A stretch of 64,000 bases of DNA from Roseihalotalea indica (GTDB lineage: Bacteria; Bacteroidota; Bacteroidia; Cytophagales; Cyclobacteriaceae), in the NCBI RefSeq assembly GCF_022458895.1, contig NZ_JAINFL010000002.1, positions 620,001-684,000 on the forward strand, written 5' to 3'. The notes under the pieces are model-generated. The model saw nothing but the letters and a program-made list of their open reading frames with translations. It did not search any database and was not told the origin of the DNA. Shown here piece by piece: positions 51,681 through 60,924 of the stretch. How positions within the stretch are numbered: position 1 is the first letter of the stretch; each line of letters begins with the position of its first letter. Position numbers and translations under genes: made by a program.

Positions 51681-52629
51681 CCGATTATCTATTTTATTTG
51701 CTATTGTAGGGCTGATATCTGCCTGTAGACAACAAGGCCTGCCCGATTTTCTGCGGTTTAAGAACCAGGAGGCTGATGAAGGGGTGGTGCTACAGCCGAT
51801 AGCCAGAGTATACGATAATTACCTATATTTGCAGGATCTGGAAGGTATTGTAGACGACAATGCCTCACCATCAGATAGTGCGGATATCATGAACCGATAT
51901 ATCGACAGCTGGATTAAAAAACAGCTTCTGATTGCCGAAGCAGCCTCGCAAATGAAAATTGACGAAGCCGAACTGGAGCGTAAGATTCTGGACTATCGTT
52001 ATGCGCTAATTGTATACGAGTTTGAAAAAAATTATGTCAATCAACGGGTAGAAACTAACGTTACTGAAGGAGCCATAGAAAAATACTATCAGGAGAACAA
52101 GGAGAACTTTGAGCTGAAGAATAACATTATTAAAGGTATTTTTGCTAAAGTGCCTCAGGAAGCTCCCCGTACCGGACGTTTGCGGTCTTTATTTCAGGGG
52201 CAACTGACTGATGAAGTTCGAGAAGAAATTAAGTCGTACTGCCTTAGTTTTGCTACCTCATATTCGTTAGATGATTCTACCTGGTATAATTTTGAGGAGG
52301 TCATTGCAAACACTCCATTGGTGAGCATTCCGAACAAAGTGCAATTTTTGCAGAAAAATGAGTTTATTGAAACCTCTGACGATCTGTATGTGTACTTTGT
52401 TAAGGTGATGGATTACAAAATAAGCGACCAGATTTCACCGTTAGAGTTTGTGCGAGACGATATTACCAAGATCATCACCAACCAGCGCAAAGTTGCACTG
52501 ACCAAAGACCTTGAGGAAGAAATATACCAAGATGCAAAAGATAATAACCATTTCGAGGTATTTAAACCTACGACAAATCCTATCCCCTCAGCTGCCACTC
52601 CTACGGCAAGCACCGATCCTCCGCAGTAA
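51637..52629 (+). CDS. SurA/PrsA-like lipoprotein chaperone without clear parvulin domain
   Basis: 330 residues. The signal ends LISAC (lipobox, Cys about 30). The region 60-150 resembles the helical N-terminal chaperone part of SurA/PrsA (IDSWIKKQLLIAEAASQMKI, DEAELERKILDYRYALI, VTEGAIEKYYQENKENF), while the later part lacks the parvulin FGxH motif. It sits between two genuine parvulins, overlaps the first by 44 bases and the third by about 100, so the three are co-expressed. Likely a binding partner in outer-membrane protein folding. Confidence 0.7.
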   Translation: MKMCYNTWFNKRNLSRLSILFAIVGLISACRQQGLPDFLRFKNQEADEGVVLQPIARVYDNYLYLQDLEGIVDDNASPSDSADIMNRYIDSWIKKQLLIAEAASQMKIDEAELERKILDYRYALIVYEFEKNYVNQRVETNVTEGAIEKYYQENKENFELKNNIIKGIFAKVPQEAPRTGRLRSLFQGQLTDEVREEIKSYCLSFATSYSLDDSTWYNFEEVIANTPLVSIPNKVQFLQKNEFIETSDDLYVYFVKVMDYKISDQISPLEFVRDDITKIITNQRKVALTKDLEEEIYQDAKDNNHFEVFKPTTNPIPSAATPTASTDPPQ

Positions 52630-53971
52630 AAGCTGCCTTTTAATCGGCTTTGTCCTTTCGATGTGCCTGGCTCCCTTTGCAAGTCAGGCCCAATACAGTG
52701 ATGGTGTCATGATTGATAAGATCGTGGCCAAAGTTGATAATTATATTGTGCTCCAGTCTGAGCTGGAAACTGCCTTTCGCGAGGCACAAGCAGCTAACCG
52801 CGGGGGTAACATTACCAAATGCCAGGTACTAGAACAGATGGTTATTGAGAAGCTTCTGCTAGCCAAAGCCGAAATAGACTCTGTTGTAGTAGGCGATGAC
52901 CGAGTGGCTCAGGATCTAGACCGCCGAATGCAGTACATGATCGGGAATTATGGCGAAGAGACCATAGAAGAGCAGTTTGGAAAATCAGTTGAAGAACTGA
53001 AAGAAGAAATGCGTGACGATATCCGCGACCAACTGGTGGTGCAGGAAATGCAGCGAACGATTACGCAGGATATTGAGGTTACTCCGGCCGAAGTGCGCAA
53101 GTTTTTTAATGCTATTCCAAGTGATAGTCTTCCCTTCTACTCCTCAGAAGTAGCCGTGGCTCAGATTGTAAAAAAACCGACTGTGAGCCGCAGCCAGAAA
53201 GAAATTACCCGAAAAGAATTAGTGGATATTCGCCAACGTATTATTGATGGAGAAGATTTCGGTGAATTGGCCCGGGAATATTCTGATGACCCCGGTTCGG
53301 CCCAGTACGGTGGAGAGCTAGGCTTTGTAGAGCGAGGGCAGTTTGTGCCGGAGTTTGAAGCCGCTGCTCTTAAGATGCAGCCCGGCGAGCTTTCTCAGCC
53401 TATTGAATCAGATTTTGGATTTCACCTGATCCAACTGATAGAGCGGCGGGGAAATCGCTACAATAGCCGTCACATTTTGATAAAACCTAATTCGTCGGAA
53501 CTGGATGTAAAATACGCTGAGGAGTTTCTGGATAGCCTGCGGAATCAGATCATAGGCGATACGATTACCTTCGAGAAAGCCGCTAAGGAATATTCGGATG
53601 AAAAAGCAGAGTCAGGCGGGGCTGGTAGTGGTGGTTTCTTTATCGGAGCTGATGGCTCTAACCGGGTTTCTACCGAAAATCTTGACCCCGTTATTTTCTT
53701 CACAGTGGATACTATGGATGTAGGAGCTGTCACTAAGCCCCTGTTGTATCGTATGAACTCCGGAGAGCAGGCTGTACGAATCTTGTACCTGAAATCTAAG
53801 TCTAAACCGCACCTGGCTAACCTCAAGGATGATTATCAGAAAATACACAATGTGGCTCTCCAAGAAAAGCAAACCCGGATCTTAAGAGAATGGTTTGGTG
53901 ATGCCCGCAAGCAAGTGTATATTGAGATCGATCCGGAGTATGACCATTGCAATGTGGGGAGTAGTATTTAG
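52532..53971 (+). CDS. SurA-type peptidyl-prolyl isomerase, periplasmic
   Basis: 479 residues from ATG 52532; an ATG at 52511 in the same frame is the alternative. The signal sequence (CLLIGFVLSMCLAPFASQAQ) ends near residue 55. The SurA chaperone domain (KIVAKVDNYIVLQSELETAF, then EQMVIEKLLLAKA) precedes one complete parvulin domain (VAQIVKKPTVSRSQKEI ... FGFHLIQLIERRG near 230-310) and a second, degenerate one (NSRHILIKP through AVRILYLKSK). It assists outer-membrane protein assembly. The start lies within the upstream gene's 3' end. Confidence 0.88.
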   Translation: MQKIITISRYLNLRQILSPQLPLLRQAPILRSKSCLLIGFVLSMCLAPFASQAQYSDGVMIDKIVAKVDNYIVLQSELETAFREAQAANRGGNITKCQVLEQMVIEKLLLAKAEIDSVVVGDDRVAQDLDRRMQYMIGNYGEETIEEQFGKSVEELKEEMRDDIRDQLVVQEMQRTITQDIEVTPAEVRKFFNAIPSDSLPFYSSEVAVAQIVKKPTVSRSQKEITRKELVDIRQRIIDGEDFGELAREYSDDPGSAQYGGELGFVERGQFVPEFEAAALKMQPGELSQPIESDFGFHLIQLIERRGNRYNSRHILIKPNSSELDVKYAEEFLDSLRNQIIGDTITFEKAAKEYSDEKAESGGAGSGGFFIGADGSNRVSTENLDPVIFFTVDTMDVGAVTKPLLYRMNSGEQAVRILYLKSKSKPHLANLKDDYQKIHNVALQEKQTRILREWFGDARKQVYIEIDPEYDHCNVGSSI

Positions 53972-54071
53972 AAATTCTGTTTCATAACCATTTTTCACGC
54001 AAAGCGTTTACTCTTTCAGCGCGTTGGGATGCCTGGCGCGTGGCTATAAACCTTAAACCACTCGCTTATTT

Positions 54072-55037
54072 ATGGATTCCACCCAATCGGAAGTTGCCCT
54101 CGCCGATCGTTTGAACGAAGATTATCATCGCTTAAAAGACGAAATCAGTAAGGTTGTTATTGGACAGGATGAGGTAGTGAAATTATTGATCACTTCACTT
54201 TTTTGCCGGGGCCATAGCTTACTAATTGGCGTACCTGGGCTGGCCAAAACGCTGCTGATTCATACCATTGCTTCAGCAGTTAATCTTGACTTCAGCCGTA
54301 TTCAGTTTACACCCGACCTGATGCCCTCAGACATAATCGGGGCGGAAACCATTGATAAAGACCGGAACTTTAAATTTATTAAAGGCCCTATCTTTTCTAA
54401 TATTATTCTGGCGGATGAGATTAACCGAACTCCTCCTAAAACTCAGGCGGCTTTGCTGGAAGCCATGCAGGAGTATAAAGTAACAGTAGCCGGAGAAGAT
54501 TACCCTCTAGACCGGCCATTCTTTGTGTTGGCTACCCAAAACCCGATTGAACAGGAAGGTACCTATCCGTTACCTGAAGCTCAACTGGATCGTTTCATGT
54601 TTGATATTCAGCTGACATACCCCAGCTACGAGTCGGAAGTGGATATTGTAAAAGCAACCACCCAGGATACCGACTATAAAGTGCAGGAAGTACTTACTGG
54701 TGATCAGATCACTGAATACCAACACCTGGTGCGCCGGGTGCCTATTGCCGATAATGTGGTAGAGTATGCGGTAGGACTGGTCAATAAAACCCGGCCTTTC
54801 ACCGCTAAAGCAAGTGAGATAGCCAACAATTTCCTGGAATGGGGCGCCGGGCCACGAGCTTCGCAATATTTGGTGCTGGCAGCTAAGTGCAACGCTTTAC
54901 TCAACGGTAAATACTCTCCGGATATTGAAGATGTGCAGGCGGTGGCTAAACCTATTCTCCGTCACCGGATTGTCCGTAACTTTAAAGCAGAAGCGGAGGG
55001 GATGTCAGTAGACAATGTGATTGAGAAGCTACTCTAA
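54072..55037 (+). CDS. MoxR-family AAA+ ATPase
   Basis: 321 residues. Walker A GVPGLAKTLL near 54, Walker B IILADEINRTPPKTQAAL near 113, sensor FFVLATQNPIEQEGTYPLPE near 150 (the MoxR-specific insert), and the C-terminal lid GAGPRASQYLVLAAKC near 262 are complete. MoxR ATPases act as chaperones for assembling metal- or VWA-domain complexes, often next to DUF58 and VWA genes. None of those lie here; the following genes are on the opposite strand. Confidence 0.92.
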   Translation: MDSTQSEVALADRLNEDYHRLKDEISKVVIGQDEVVKLLITSLFCRGHSLLIGVPGLAKTLLIHTIASAVNLDFSRIQFTPDLMPSDIIGAETIDKDRNFKFIKGPIFSNIILADEINRTPPKTQAALLEAMQEYKVTVAGEDYPLDRPFFVLATQNPIEQEGTYPLPEAQLDRFMFDIQLTYPSYESEVDIVKATTQDTDYKVQEVLTGDQITEYQHLVRRVPIADNVVEYAVGLVNKTRPFTAKASEIANNFLEWGAGPRASQYLVLAAKCNALLNGKYSPDIEDVQAVAKPILRHRIVRNFKAEAEGMSVDNVIEKLL

Positions 55038-55048
55038 AAAGATCTCAC

Positions 55049-55525
55049 TCAATTAAGATTAAAAATATGCAGGAACCGCCCATCCAGTTGGGTGGCGTAC
55101 TGGCGTAAGGGTATTTGAGATACCCCACCCGCCGGGTTGCCCTGAAAATCATATACTGAGTTATCGCAACCTTCCTTTATAAAGAAGCCGGAAGGGTCTA
55201 CGAAGATTTCAGCACACACCTCATCCGTACGGTGCGGACTGGCTTTTTCAAAGGCTCGGTAGGTGTTCGCATTTTCTCGGTAGATCAGAATGCCCTTCCA
55301 ACCCCCAATAATCTCCACATAACCACCATCGCGTTGTAATGGTAAATATTCCTGGTTATTCAGGTTAATGGTTTCATCCACCAGCACATACGGTATAGGG
55401 TCATATAAGGCATCACTTTCACAACTTTCCAATAGGAAGGAAGCACTTACCAGAAACAAAGTGCTTAATAAACCCTTACTCTTTAGACTAAAGCTGGCAA
55501 ACATAATAAGCCGGATGTGTTTCAT
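55049..55525 (-). CDS. Lipoprotein with degenerate Rieske-like domain
   Basis: 158 residues from the ATG at 55525 (MKHIRLIMFASF); a start at 55564 would add 13. The signal ends in a lipobox (LLESC). Residues 60-155 follow the layout of the small Bacteroidota Rieske-type lipoproteins: NTYRAFEKASPHRTDEVC, then PSGFFIKEGCDNSVYDFQGN and PLRQYATQLDGRFLHIF. Of the CxH and CxxH pairs that hold a 2Fe-2S cluster, only isolated Cys remain (EVC, EGC), so cluster binding is unlikely. Function unknown. Confidence 0.6.
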   Translation of the reverse strand: MKHIRLIMFASFSLKSKGLLSTLFLVSASFLLESCESDALYDPIPYVLVDETINLNNQEYLPLQRDGGYVEIIGGWKGILIYRENANTYRAFEKASPHRTDEVCAEIFVDPSGFFIKEGCDNSVYDFQGNPAGGVSQIPLRQYATQLDGRFLHIFNLN

Positions 55526-55588
55526 TTTATCATTTACTAGATAGCTGCTTATTCGTTTGTTCAACGCTGAAAAAAGAGGGAAAGTGCA

Positions 55589-55978
55589 CTAATAAGCTTC
55601 CTTTATCACGCAGCATAATGACTGTAGAACATCAATTGCTTTAGACATATCACTCTGCTTGATTAAGAGGTGATCGGTTGAGTATGCCGATAAGGCAAAA
55701 ATAGAAATGTGCTTTTCTGCTAAAGCCTGAGAAACCACTGCCAGAAACCCTGTCAATTCAAAAGGTAATGTAACCCGAAACGAAAGCATTTTCCAGCCTT
55801 GCTCTGCCGTTAGCACCCACTCGTCATTTAGATCTTCCTCTTTCACTACGACCGTAATTTCTTCGTGATCTTTGAATACCATTATGAACGTGTCTGGTAC
55901 CCACTTAGCTTTTACTACGGCATAAGTGGCTGGCCAGACTTCTACCGGGCAATGGTGCAAAAAATCTTGGGGGTTCAA
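55589..55978 (-). CDS. ACT-domain protein (DUF2241/CASTOR-like)
   Basis: 129 residues. Two small alpha/beta units: VWPATYAVVKAKWVPDTFIM and LPFELTGFLAVVSQALAEKH with ISIFALSAYSTDHLLIK, the tandem ACT arrangement of the DUF2241/CASTOR-like group, which binds amino acids. No catalytic domain. It lies one base from the membrane protein gene on the same strand (55980), so the two form a pair. The ligand is not known. Confidence 0.75.
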   Translation of the reverse strand: MNPQDFLHHCPVEVWPATYAVVKAKWVPDTFIMVFKDHEEITVVVKEEDLNDEWVLTAEQGWKMLSFRVTLPFELTGFLAVVSQALAEKHISIFALSAYSTDHLLIKQSDMSKAIDVLQSLCCVIKEAY

Positions 55979-55979
55979 A

Positions 55980-56591
55980 CTACTGTTCTATTTTATAAGG
56001 TATAGTATCACTGGAAACTATCCACACTTCGTCATAGATAGACGAATAATCAATCTCAATCACCGCGTCACTATAAAAAAGTCTGTACATTTTTTCCGAG
56101 GCGGCTTCATCATCAGAACCAATAAGCACTACTGACTCACCTGCTGGTACTACCGAGCCTGGGAATATATTTTGATTAGTAATGGTTGAAGCAATAGTAT
56201 CCGGGTAGTCGCGGTAGAATTCTGAAGGGTCTTTATGATAAGTAGAATCCTGATAGTGTATTCTGACATCCTTAATAAATGCCGGGCCTACTCCATAGTT
56301 CCGTAAAATTATTTGACGCTTGAAGTATTCTCCTCTGCCGTCATTGTGCTTCTCAATCAAGAGATGAGGCATCATGTTGGCATACTGCTGCTTTTGAATA
56401 AGATAGGTCTGGTAAGCAAACGTAAAAAACGTTCCTACACTGATGAGAAAAGCCAGCAAGCTCAGAAACTTATCGGAACTCCAGAATTTCTTTTTTATAC
56501 CCGCATGACTCAGCTGGGCTGGATTACTCGCAACCTTCTCTTCACAGGCTTCTTCAGTCGTTTGTTCCGGAGTTTTGTTCATTGGCTGCAA
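55980..56591 (-). CDS. Single-span membrane protein, unknown
   Basis: 203 residues. An acidic N-terminal part of about 40 residues, one membrane helix (FLSLLAFLISVGTFFTFAYQ, about 44-63), and a soluble beta-rich domain with a Tyr/Asp-rich surface (RNYGVGPAFIKDVRIHYQDS). A conserved-looking NYGVGPA turn is typical of small membrane-associated domains of unknown function in this phylum. Co-transcribed with the ACT protein. No family assigned. Confidence 0.6.
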   Translation of the reverse strand: MQPMNKTPEQTTEEACEEKVASNPAQLSHAGIKKKFWSSDKFLSLLAFLISVGTFFTFAYQTYLIQKQQYANMMPHLLIEKHNDGRGEYFKRQIILRNYGVGPAFIKDVRIHYQDSTYHKDPSEFYRDYPDTIASTITNQNIFPGSVVPAGESVVLIGSDDEAASEKMYRLFYSDAVIEIDYSSIYDEVWIVSSDTIPYKIEQ

Positions 56592-56652
56592 TAAAATAGC
56601 TGAAAGCTAAATATACTCAACAATTTAACCTTCAGCAATTGAGCCATGAAGC

Positions 56653-57696
56653 TTAGTTGAACGCCACAAACTGCTTTAGAAAGCGCACATCATTCTCAGT
56701 GAAAAGGCGTAAATCCTTGATCTGGTACTTGATCATCGCGAAGCGCTCAATGCCCATTCCAAAAGCAAAGCCGGTAAACTCTTCCGAATCAATACCGCAG
56801 TTCTCCAGCACGTTGGGGTCTACCATGCCGCAGCCGCCAATCTCCAACCAACCCGTACCTTTGGTCACCCGGCGGTCAGCCTCGGTTTCAGTGCCCCACC
56901 ACACGTCCAACTCGGCACTGGGTTCGGTGAAGGGGAAATATGAGGGGCGTAGCCGAATTTTAGATTCTTTACCGAATAACTCCTTAGCAAAGTGCAACAG
57001 TGTTTGCTTCATGTCGGCAAAGCTCACGTTGCGGTCAATATACAACCCCTCTACCTGATGGAATACACAGTGAGCACGGGCAGAAATAGCTTCGTTCCGA
57101 TAAACTCGCCCTGGCATAATGGCCCGGATAGGCGGTTTCTGGGTTTCCATTAAGCGCACTTGCACCGAGGAAGTGTGGGTCCGCAACACTATATCAGAAC
57201 CATCTTCTGTAGAATTTTTTTCAATAAAGAAAGTGTCCTGCATCTCCCGGGCCGGGTGGTTAGGCGGGAAATTCAGTGCGGTGAAGTTATGCCAGTCATC
57301 CTCTATCTCTGGGCCTTCGGCTACATTGAAACCCATCCGCTCAAAAATCTCGACCACCCGGTTCCGAATCTGGGTAAGCGGATGAATCGCCCCCAAATTA
57401 TTCGACACCGGTGGAAGGGTCAGATCAGGTACATCATCCGGCTGCCCAGATTTTTGGTTTTCTAGCGAAGCAATCAGCTCTTTAAACTTATCCTGCGCGG
57501 TATTTTTCAAGTCATTAAGCCGGACGCCCATTGCTTTTCGTTCTTCAGGGGCAACCGTTTTCATCTCCCCAAACAAGTCGCCTACCACGCTCTTTCTACT
57601 GATAAAGCGAAGGCGGTACTCTTCCAGTTCTTCCTGATTGCTTACGGTGTATTGGTTGATTTCCTGCTTAAGTGCTTCTATCTTTTCGTTCATCAA
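56653..57696 (-). CDS. pheS: Phenylalanyl-tRNA synthetase alpha chain
   Basis: 347 residues. N-terminal coiled coil (about 1-90), then the class II core: HPLTQIRNRVVEIFERMGF near 104, the motif 2 GRVYRNEAISARAHCVFHQV near 197, and motif 3 GFAFGMGIERFAMIKYQI near 308. It pairs with PheT to charge tRNA-Phe; pheT is not in the window. Two adjacent ATGs at the start make the first residue ambiguous by one. Confidence 0.96.
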   Translation of the reverse strand: MMNEKIEALKQEINQYTVSNQEELEEYRLRFISRKSVVGDLFGEMKTVAPEERKAMGVRLNDLKNTAQDKFKELIASLENQKSGQPDDVPDLTLPPVSNNLGAIHPLTQIRNRVVEIFERMGFNVAEGPEIEDDWHNFTALNFPPNHPAREMQDTFFIEKNSTEDGSDIVLRTHTSSVQVRLMETQKPPIRAIMPGRVYRNEAISARAHCVFHQVEGLYIDRNVSFADMKQTLLHFAKELFGKESKIRLRPSYFPFTEPSAELDVWWGTETEADRRVTKGTGWLEIGGCGMVDPNVLENCGIDSEEFTGFAFGMGIERFAMIKYQIKDLRLFTENDVRFLKQFVAFN

Positions 57697-57889
57697 TGTA
57701 ATGATTGAATGAGTGAAGGGTTAAATGAGGGAACGCTATGCAAAAAAGGCCTCAAGTCTCCTATCGGAATATACTTTTGCAAAGGTATTAGTACCGGAGC
57801 CGTTTTCAAAGTTTGTAAGCGGCAATCGCTACATTTCTGGATTGATAGACAGGTTTTTGTAATTTCGGGGAGATGAAAGCTTTTGTGCG

Positions 57890-58699
57890 ATGAAGCAATA
57901 CGAAAAAATAGCGATGATTGGGTCAGGTAATGTAGCCTGGCATCTGGCTCCGGCACTCGAAGACAGTGGTCATAAAATTACGGAAGTATATAGCCGACAG
58001 AAAAGTAAAGCCGAGGACTTAGCTCGTCGTCTTTATCAGGCAGACGCCCAAGACCATCTGGATTTTTCAGGAAGTCAGGCTACACTGTTCATTTTCGCCA
58101 TTTCCGACGATGCGATTGCTCCAATAGCACAACAAATAAAGCTGTCTACTGAGGCATTAGTAGTGCATACCTCCGGCGGACAACCACTAGAAGCGCTGTC
58201 GGATACTTCCACCGAGTACATTGGAGTATTTTATCCGCTGCAAACCTTCTCCCGGCACCGAGAAGTATCCTTTCGTGAAATTCCGATTTGCCTGGAAGCT
58301 AACGATAGTGATGTGCTACACCGGCTTATTAAGCTGGCCAGAAGTTTAAGTAAACAGGTAAAGCTCATTAATTCTAAAGAGCGGGCTTTGCTGCATGTCT
58401 CTGCCGTGTTTGCCAATAATTTCACTAATCACCTGTTGCGGATGGCCGAACAATTGATGCAGGATCATCAACTGGATTTTTCGTTGCTGTATCCTCTGAT
58501 TGAAGAAACCATCGCCAAAGCTCTGGAAACCAGCCCTGAACAGGCTCAGACCGGCCCCGCTCGCCGTAACGACACTAAAACTATTGAGAGGCATCTACGC
58601 CAGTTAAAGACCTACAATTCTTCTTATGCGGAGGTGTATGAGACGATTACCCGGCACATACAGGGCTTTTCTTCTTCGGGACAAGAGCATCATGAATGA
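57890..58699 (+). CDS. Rossmann-like/DUF2520 protein
   Basis: 269 residues. The N-terminal NAD(P)-binding motif MIGSGNVAWHLAPALEDSGH (9-28) is followed by EVYSRQKSKAEDLARRL and the DUF2520 helical C-terminus (ALLHVSAVFANNFTNHLLRM near 165, with GPARRNDTKTIERHL near 224). Related to pyrroline-5-carboxylate reductase-like enzymes, found widely in Bacteroidota without a defined substrate. Diverges from pheS; the intergenic region of about 190 bases contains both promoters. Confidence 0.85.
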   Translation: MKQYEKIAMIGSGNVAWHLAPALEDSGHKITEVYSRQKSKAEDLARRLYQADAQDHLDFSGSQATLFIFAISDDAIAPIAQQIKLSTEALVVHTSGGQPLEALSDTSTEYIGVFYPLQTFSRHREVSFREIPICLEANDSDVLHRLIKLARSLSKQVKLINSKERALLHVSAVFANNFTNHLLRMAEQLMQDHQLDFSLLYPLIEETIAKALETSPEQAQTGPARRNDTKTIERHLRQLKTYNSSYAEVYETITRHIQGFSSSGQEHHE

Positions 58700-58707
58700 T
58701 GTTGCTA

Positions 58708-59319
58708 CTAGGGTAGAACTTTGAGAGCTTCTAGCTCTTGGCGAAGGTTAGTATTCGGGGTGAGGTGTATGCCGTGAATACCTAAGGCTCGGGCTCCTTC
58801 TATGTTTTCCAGCACATCGTCAATAAAAATGCTTTGTTCGGGCACAATAGGTTGGCGGTCCAGCAGCGTCTGATAAATCTGGGCATCAGGTTTCACCACT
58901 TTTAGCTCGCCGGAAACTACGGTATCCTGAAAGTGCTGCAAGAATGGATATTCCCGTTGGGCAATAGGAAAAGTTTCTGCTGACCAGTTGGTGATAGCGT
59001 ATAAGTTGATATCTGACTTCTTCTTCAGTTCTTCTAGCACTGCCACATTCTCGGCAATGGCTCCGCCCAGCATCTCATCCCAACGTTCGTGGTATGCTTG
59101 TATTTCGTTTTCATACGAGGGGTGAGTTGCTACCAATTCTTTTACCGCCTCAGCAAACAATCGTCCTCGATCCTGCTCCCGGTTCCAGTCTGAATGGCAA
59201 ACATCTGTCAAAAAACGGTTCATTTCGGCTTCATCTGAGAAAATCTTACGATACAGGTATTCCGGATTCCAGTCAATGAGCACTCCGCCCAGGTCAAAAA
59301 TTACAGTATTAAAAGGCAT
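58708..59319 (-). CDS. HAD-family hydrolase (YihX-like)
   Basis: 203 residues. The motif I VIFDLGGVLIDWNPEYLY (6-23) has Gly in place of the second Asp, as in YihX-type glucose-1-phosphatases. Motif II ITNWS near 113, the Lys in VVKPDAQIYQ near 145 and the acidic motif FIDDVLENIEGA near 165 complete the fold, with a helical cap in between. A sugar-phosphate or nucleotide phosphatase is likely. It converges with the DUF2520 gene, eight bases apart. Confidence 0.85.
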   Translation of the reverse strand: MPFNTVIFDLGGVLIDWNPEYLYRKIFSDEAEMNRFLTDVCHSDWNREQDRGRLFAEAVKELVATHPSYENEIQAYHERWDEMLGGAIAENVAVLEELKKKSDINLYAITNWSAETFPIAQREYPFLQHFQDTVVSGELKVVKPDAQIYQTLLDRQPIVPEQSIFIDDVLENIEGARALGIHGIHLTPNTNLRQELEALKVLP

Positions 59320-59396
59320 GTTTTATGATTCGAATGAGTGAATTTATAAAAGGGACAACAGTCAGCAATTTAGCAATCAACAATTCAACAACCAAT

Positions 59397-60173
59397 TCAC
59401 ATCTTAAAATCACTGCCGAGGCCGAAGAGGGCAAAATCGTACTTTACGGGGTCGGCGGGATCAAATTTTCTTAGGTTCTCAGTGAGCTCTAGGGCAGTGT
59501 GCCAGTCGGTGGGTTTGCGGGTAATGAGGCCCAGCTGTCGGGCTACGCGGTCTACGTGCACATCGCAGGGGCAAACGAGTTGGGCTGGGCGAAGTTTCTG
59601 CCAGATGCCAAAGTCTACCCCCCGGTCATCGCGGCGGACCATCCAGCGCAGGAACATATTAAGCCGTTTGCAGGCTGAGTTACGGGCCGGAGTGGCAATG
59701 TGCTTGCGGGTTCGCTCCGGGTAATCAGGTAAGCTGAAAAACAATTTACGAAAGTTAATCAGGCCAGTTTCCACAGTTGTAGCTTCTGCCGATACGCCCT
59801 GGCAGAAAGCTTCTTCCAGCGAATCGTGCTCTTGATAGAAATGGCGAAAAAACGCAATGAAGTAGAGCGCATCAGTGGCGTTAAAGGTTCGATGCTTGAA
59901 GTTGAGAAAAGGTTTTAGGTCATCCTCCTGGTGATTAAGGACAAAATCGTGTGGAGCATGATCCATATAGGAGAAGAACTCCTGACATTTGTTAATAATG
60001 GTTTTCCGTTGTCCCCAGGCAAGAACAGCCGCTACGAAGCCACTAATCTCAATATCCTGCTTTTTCTGATACTGATGCGGAATACTAATCGGGTCGCTTT
60101 CAATGAAAGCCGGGCGGTTATATGTGTCTACCTGTTCTTCCAGAAAGTCGCGTAAGGCTTCCGGTTCACGCAT
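59397..60173 (-). CDS. TIGR02757/DUF2400 family protein
   Basis: 258 residues. The family features DPISIPHQYQKKQDIEISGF near 25, AAVLAWGQRKTIINKCQEFF near 47, KRLNMFLRWMVRRDDRGVDFG near 162 (segment CKRLNMFLRWMVRR) and CPCDVHVDRVARQLGL near 205 are complete. It is a helical protein distantly related to DNA glycosylases, conserved in Bacteroidota, with unproven function. Its start codon overlaps the end of the upstream gene by eight bases. Confidence 0.88.
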   Translation of the reverse strand: MREPEALRDFLEEQVDTYNRPAFIESDPISIPHQYQKKQDIEISGFVAAVLAWGQRKTIINKCQEFFSYMDHAPHDFVLNHQEDDLKPFLNFKHRTFNATDALYFIAFFRHFYQEHDSLEEAFCQGVSAEATTVETGLINFRKLFFSLPDYPERTRKHIATPARNSACKRLNMFLRWMVRRDDRGVDFGIWQKLRPAQLVCPCDVHVDRVARQLGLITRKPTDWHTALELTENLRKFDPADPVKYDFALFGLGSDFKM

Positions 60174-60768
60174 GCACTAATTGCTCCTGAGTAAGACGAA
60201 GTTCAAAGGGTTCTTTTCCATCCTGCCAGCTAATAATAACTCCTCTGCCCTGCTCCTCAACCCGCCAGCTAAAGGATTTTATCGTTTCAATATATTTAAG
60301 CTGTCCGGTTTTAAGGTTTAGGAAAACCAGATCAAAATCAGGTAATTCTTTGGGAATAACCGTGTTAAACTTTTGCAGCAAAACTCCATCAAAGCAGGGA
60401 TATTTAAAATCTCCGAAAAAGGCTTTGGTAAAGGATTCTATATTGCTAGGCGTATCGTTAGATATGGCTCGTAAACGATAATACGCCGGTCCAAACATGA
60501 TTTCCTCTTTCAGCAGCCGCTCAATGCGAAAATTATCGGCACTAAAGAATGATTGCCAACTGGGTGCCGCCGAAGAGGTTTCTTCTTCTTCCCGGTGAGG
60601 TCGAATTTTCATAATAAGCCAGGAAAGTCCCCAGGATAGGGTAGAGAAAACCCAAACAAGTCCCACAAACAGTAGTGAGAAACCAATAATAATCGGATAA
60701 AACAGGGTGAAAAGTCCGGTCCAGATCCAGCCTAGAATTTTTTTAAAGGTAATAGGAGTTTGCGACAT
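60166..60768 (-). CDS. Membrane-anchored protein, unknown
   Basis: 200 residues. Two closely spaced N-terminal hydrophobic helices (about 11-45, interrupted by LVWVFSTLSWG) and a soluble domain with mixed alpha/beta content (EIMFGPAYYRLRAISNDTPS, then YPCFDGVLLQKFNTVIPKEL). Ends eight bases inside the TIGR02757 gene, so the two are co-translated. No family recognised; it may be phylum-specific. Confidence 0.65.
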   Translation of the reverse strand: MSQTPITFKKILGWIWTGLFTLFYPIIIGFSLLFVGLVWVFSTLSWGLSWLIMKIRPHREEEETSSAAPSWQSFFSADNFRIERLLKEEIMFGPAYYRLRAISNDTPSNIESFTKAFFGDFKYPCFDGVLLQKFNTVIPKELPDFDLVFLNLKTGQLKYIETIKSFSWRVEEQGRGVIISWQDGKEPFELRLTQEQLVHA

Positions 60769-60924
60769 GAATAAATGCTAATAGTTTGTATAACGTACTG
60801 AACATACAAAAATACAACTCAATAAATTCCCCGATGGTTTAACGACCGATGGCTCATTAGATTGATTATTTAATGATTGTACAGGCAATTATAGTAGCAA
60901 TTTAACCATCGAACAGGAGCCTAC

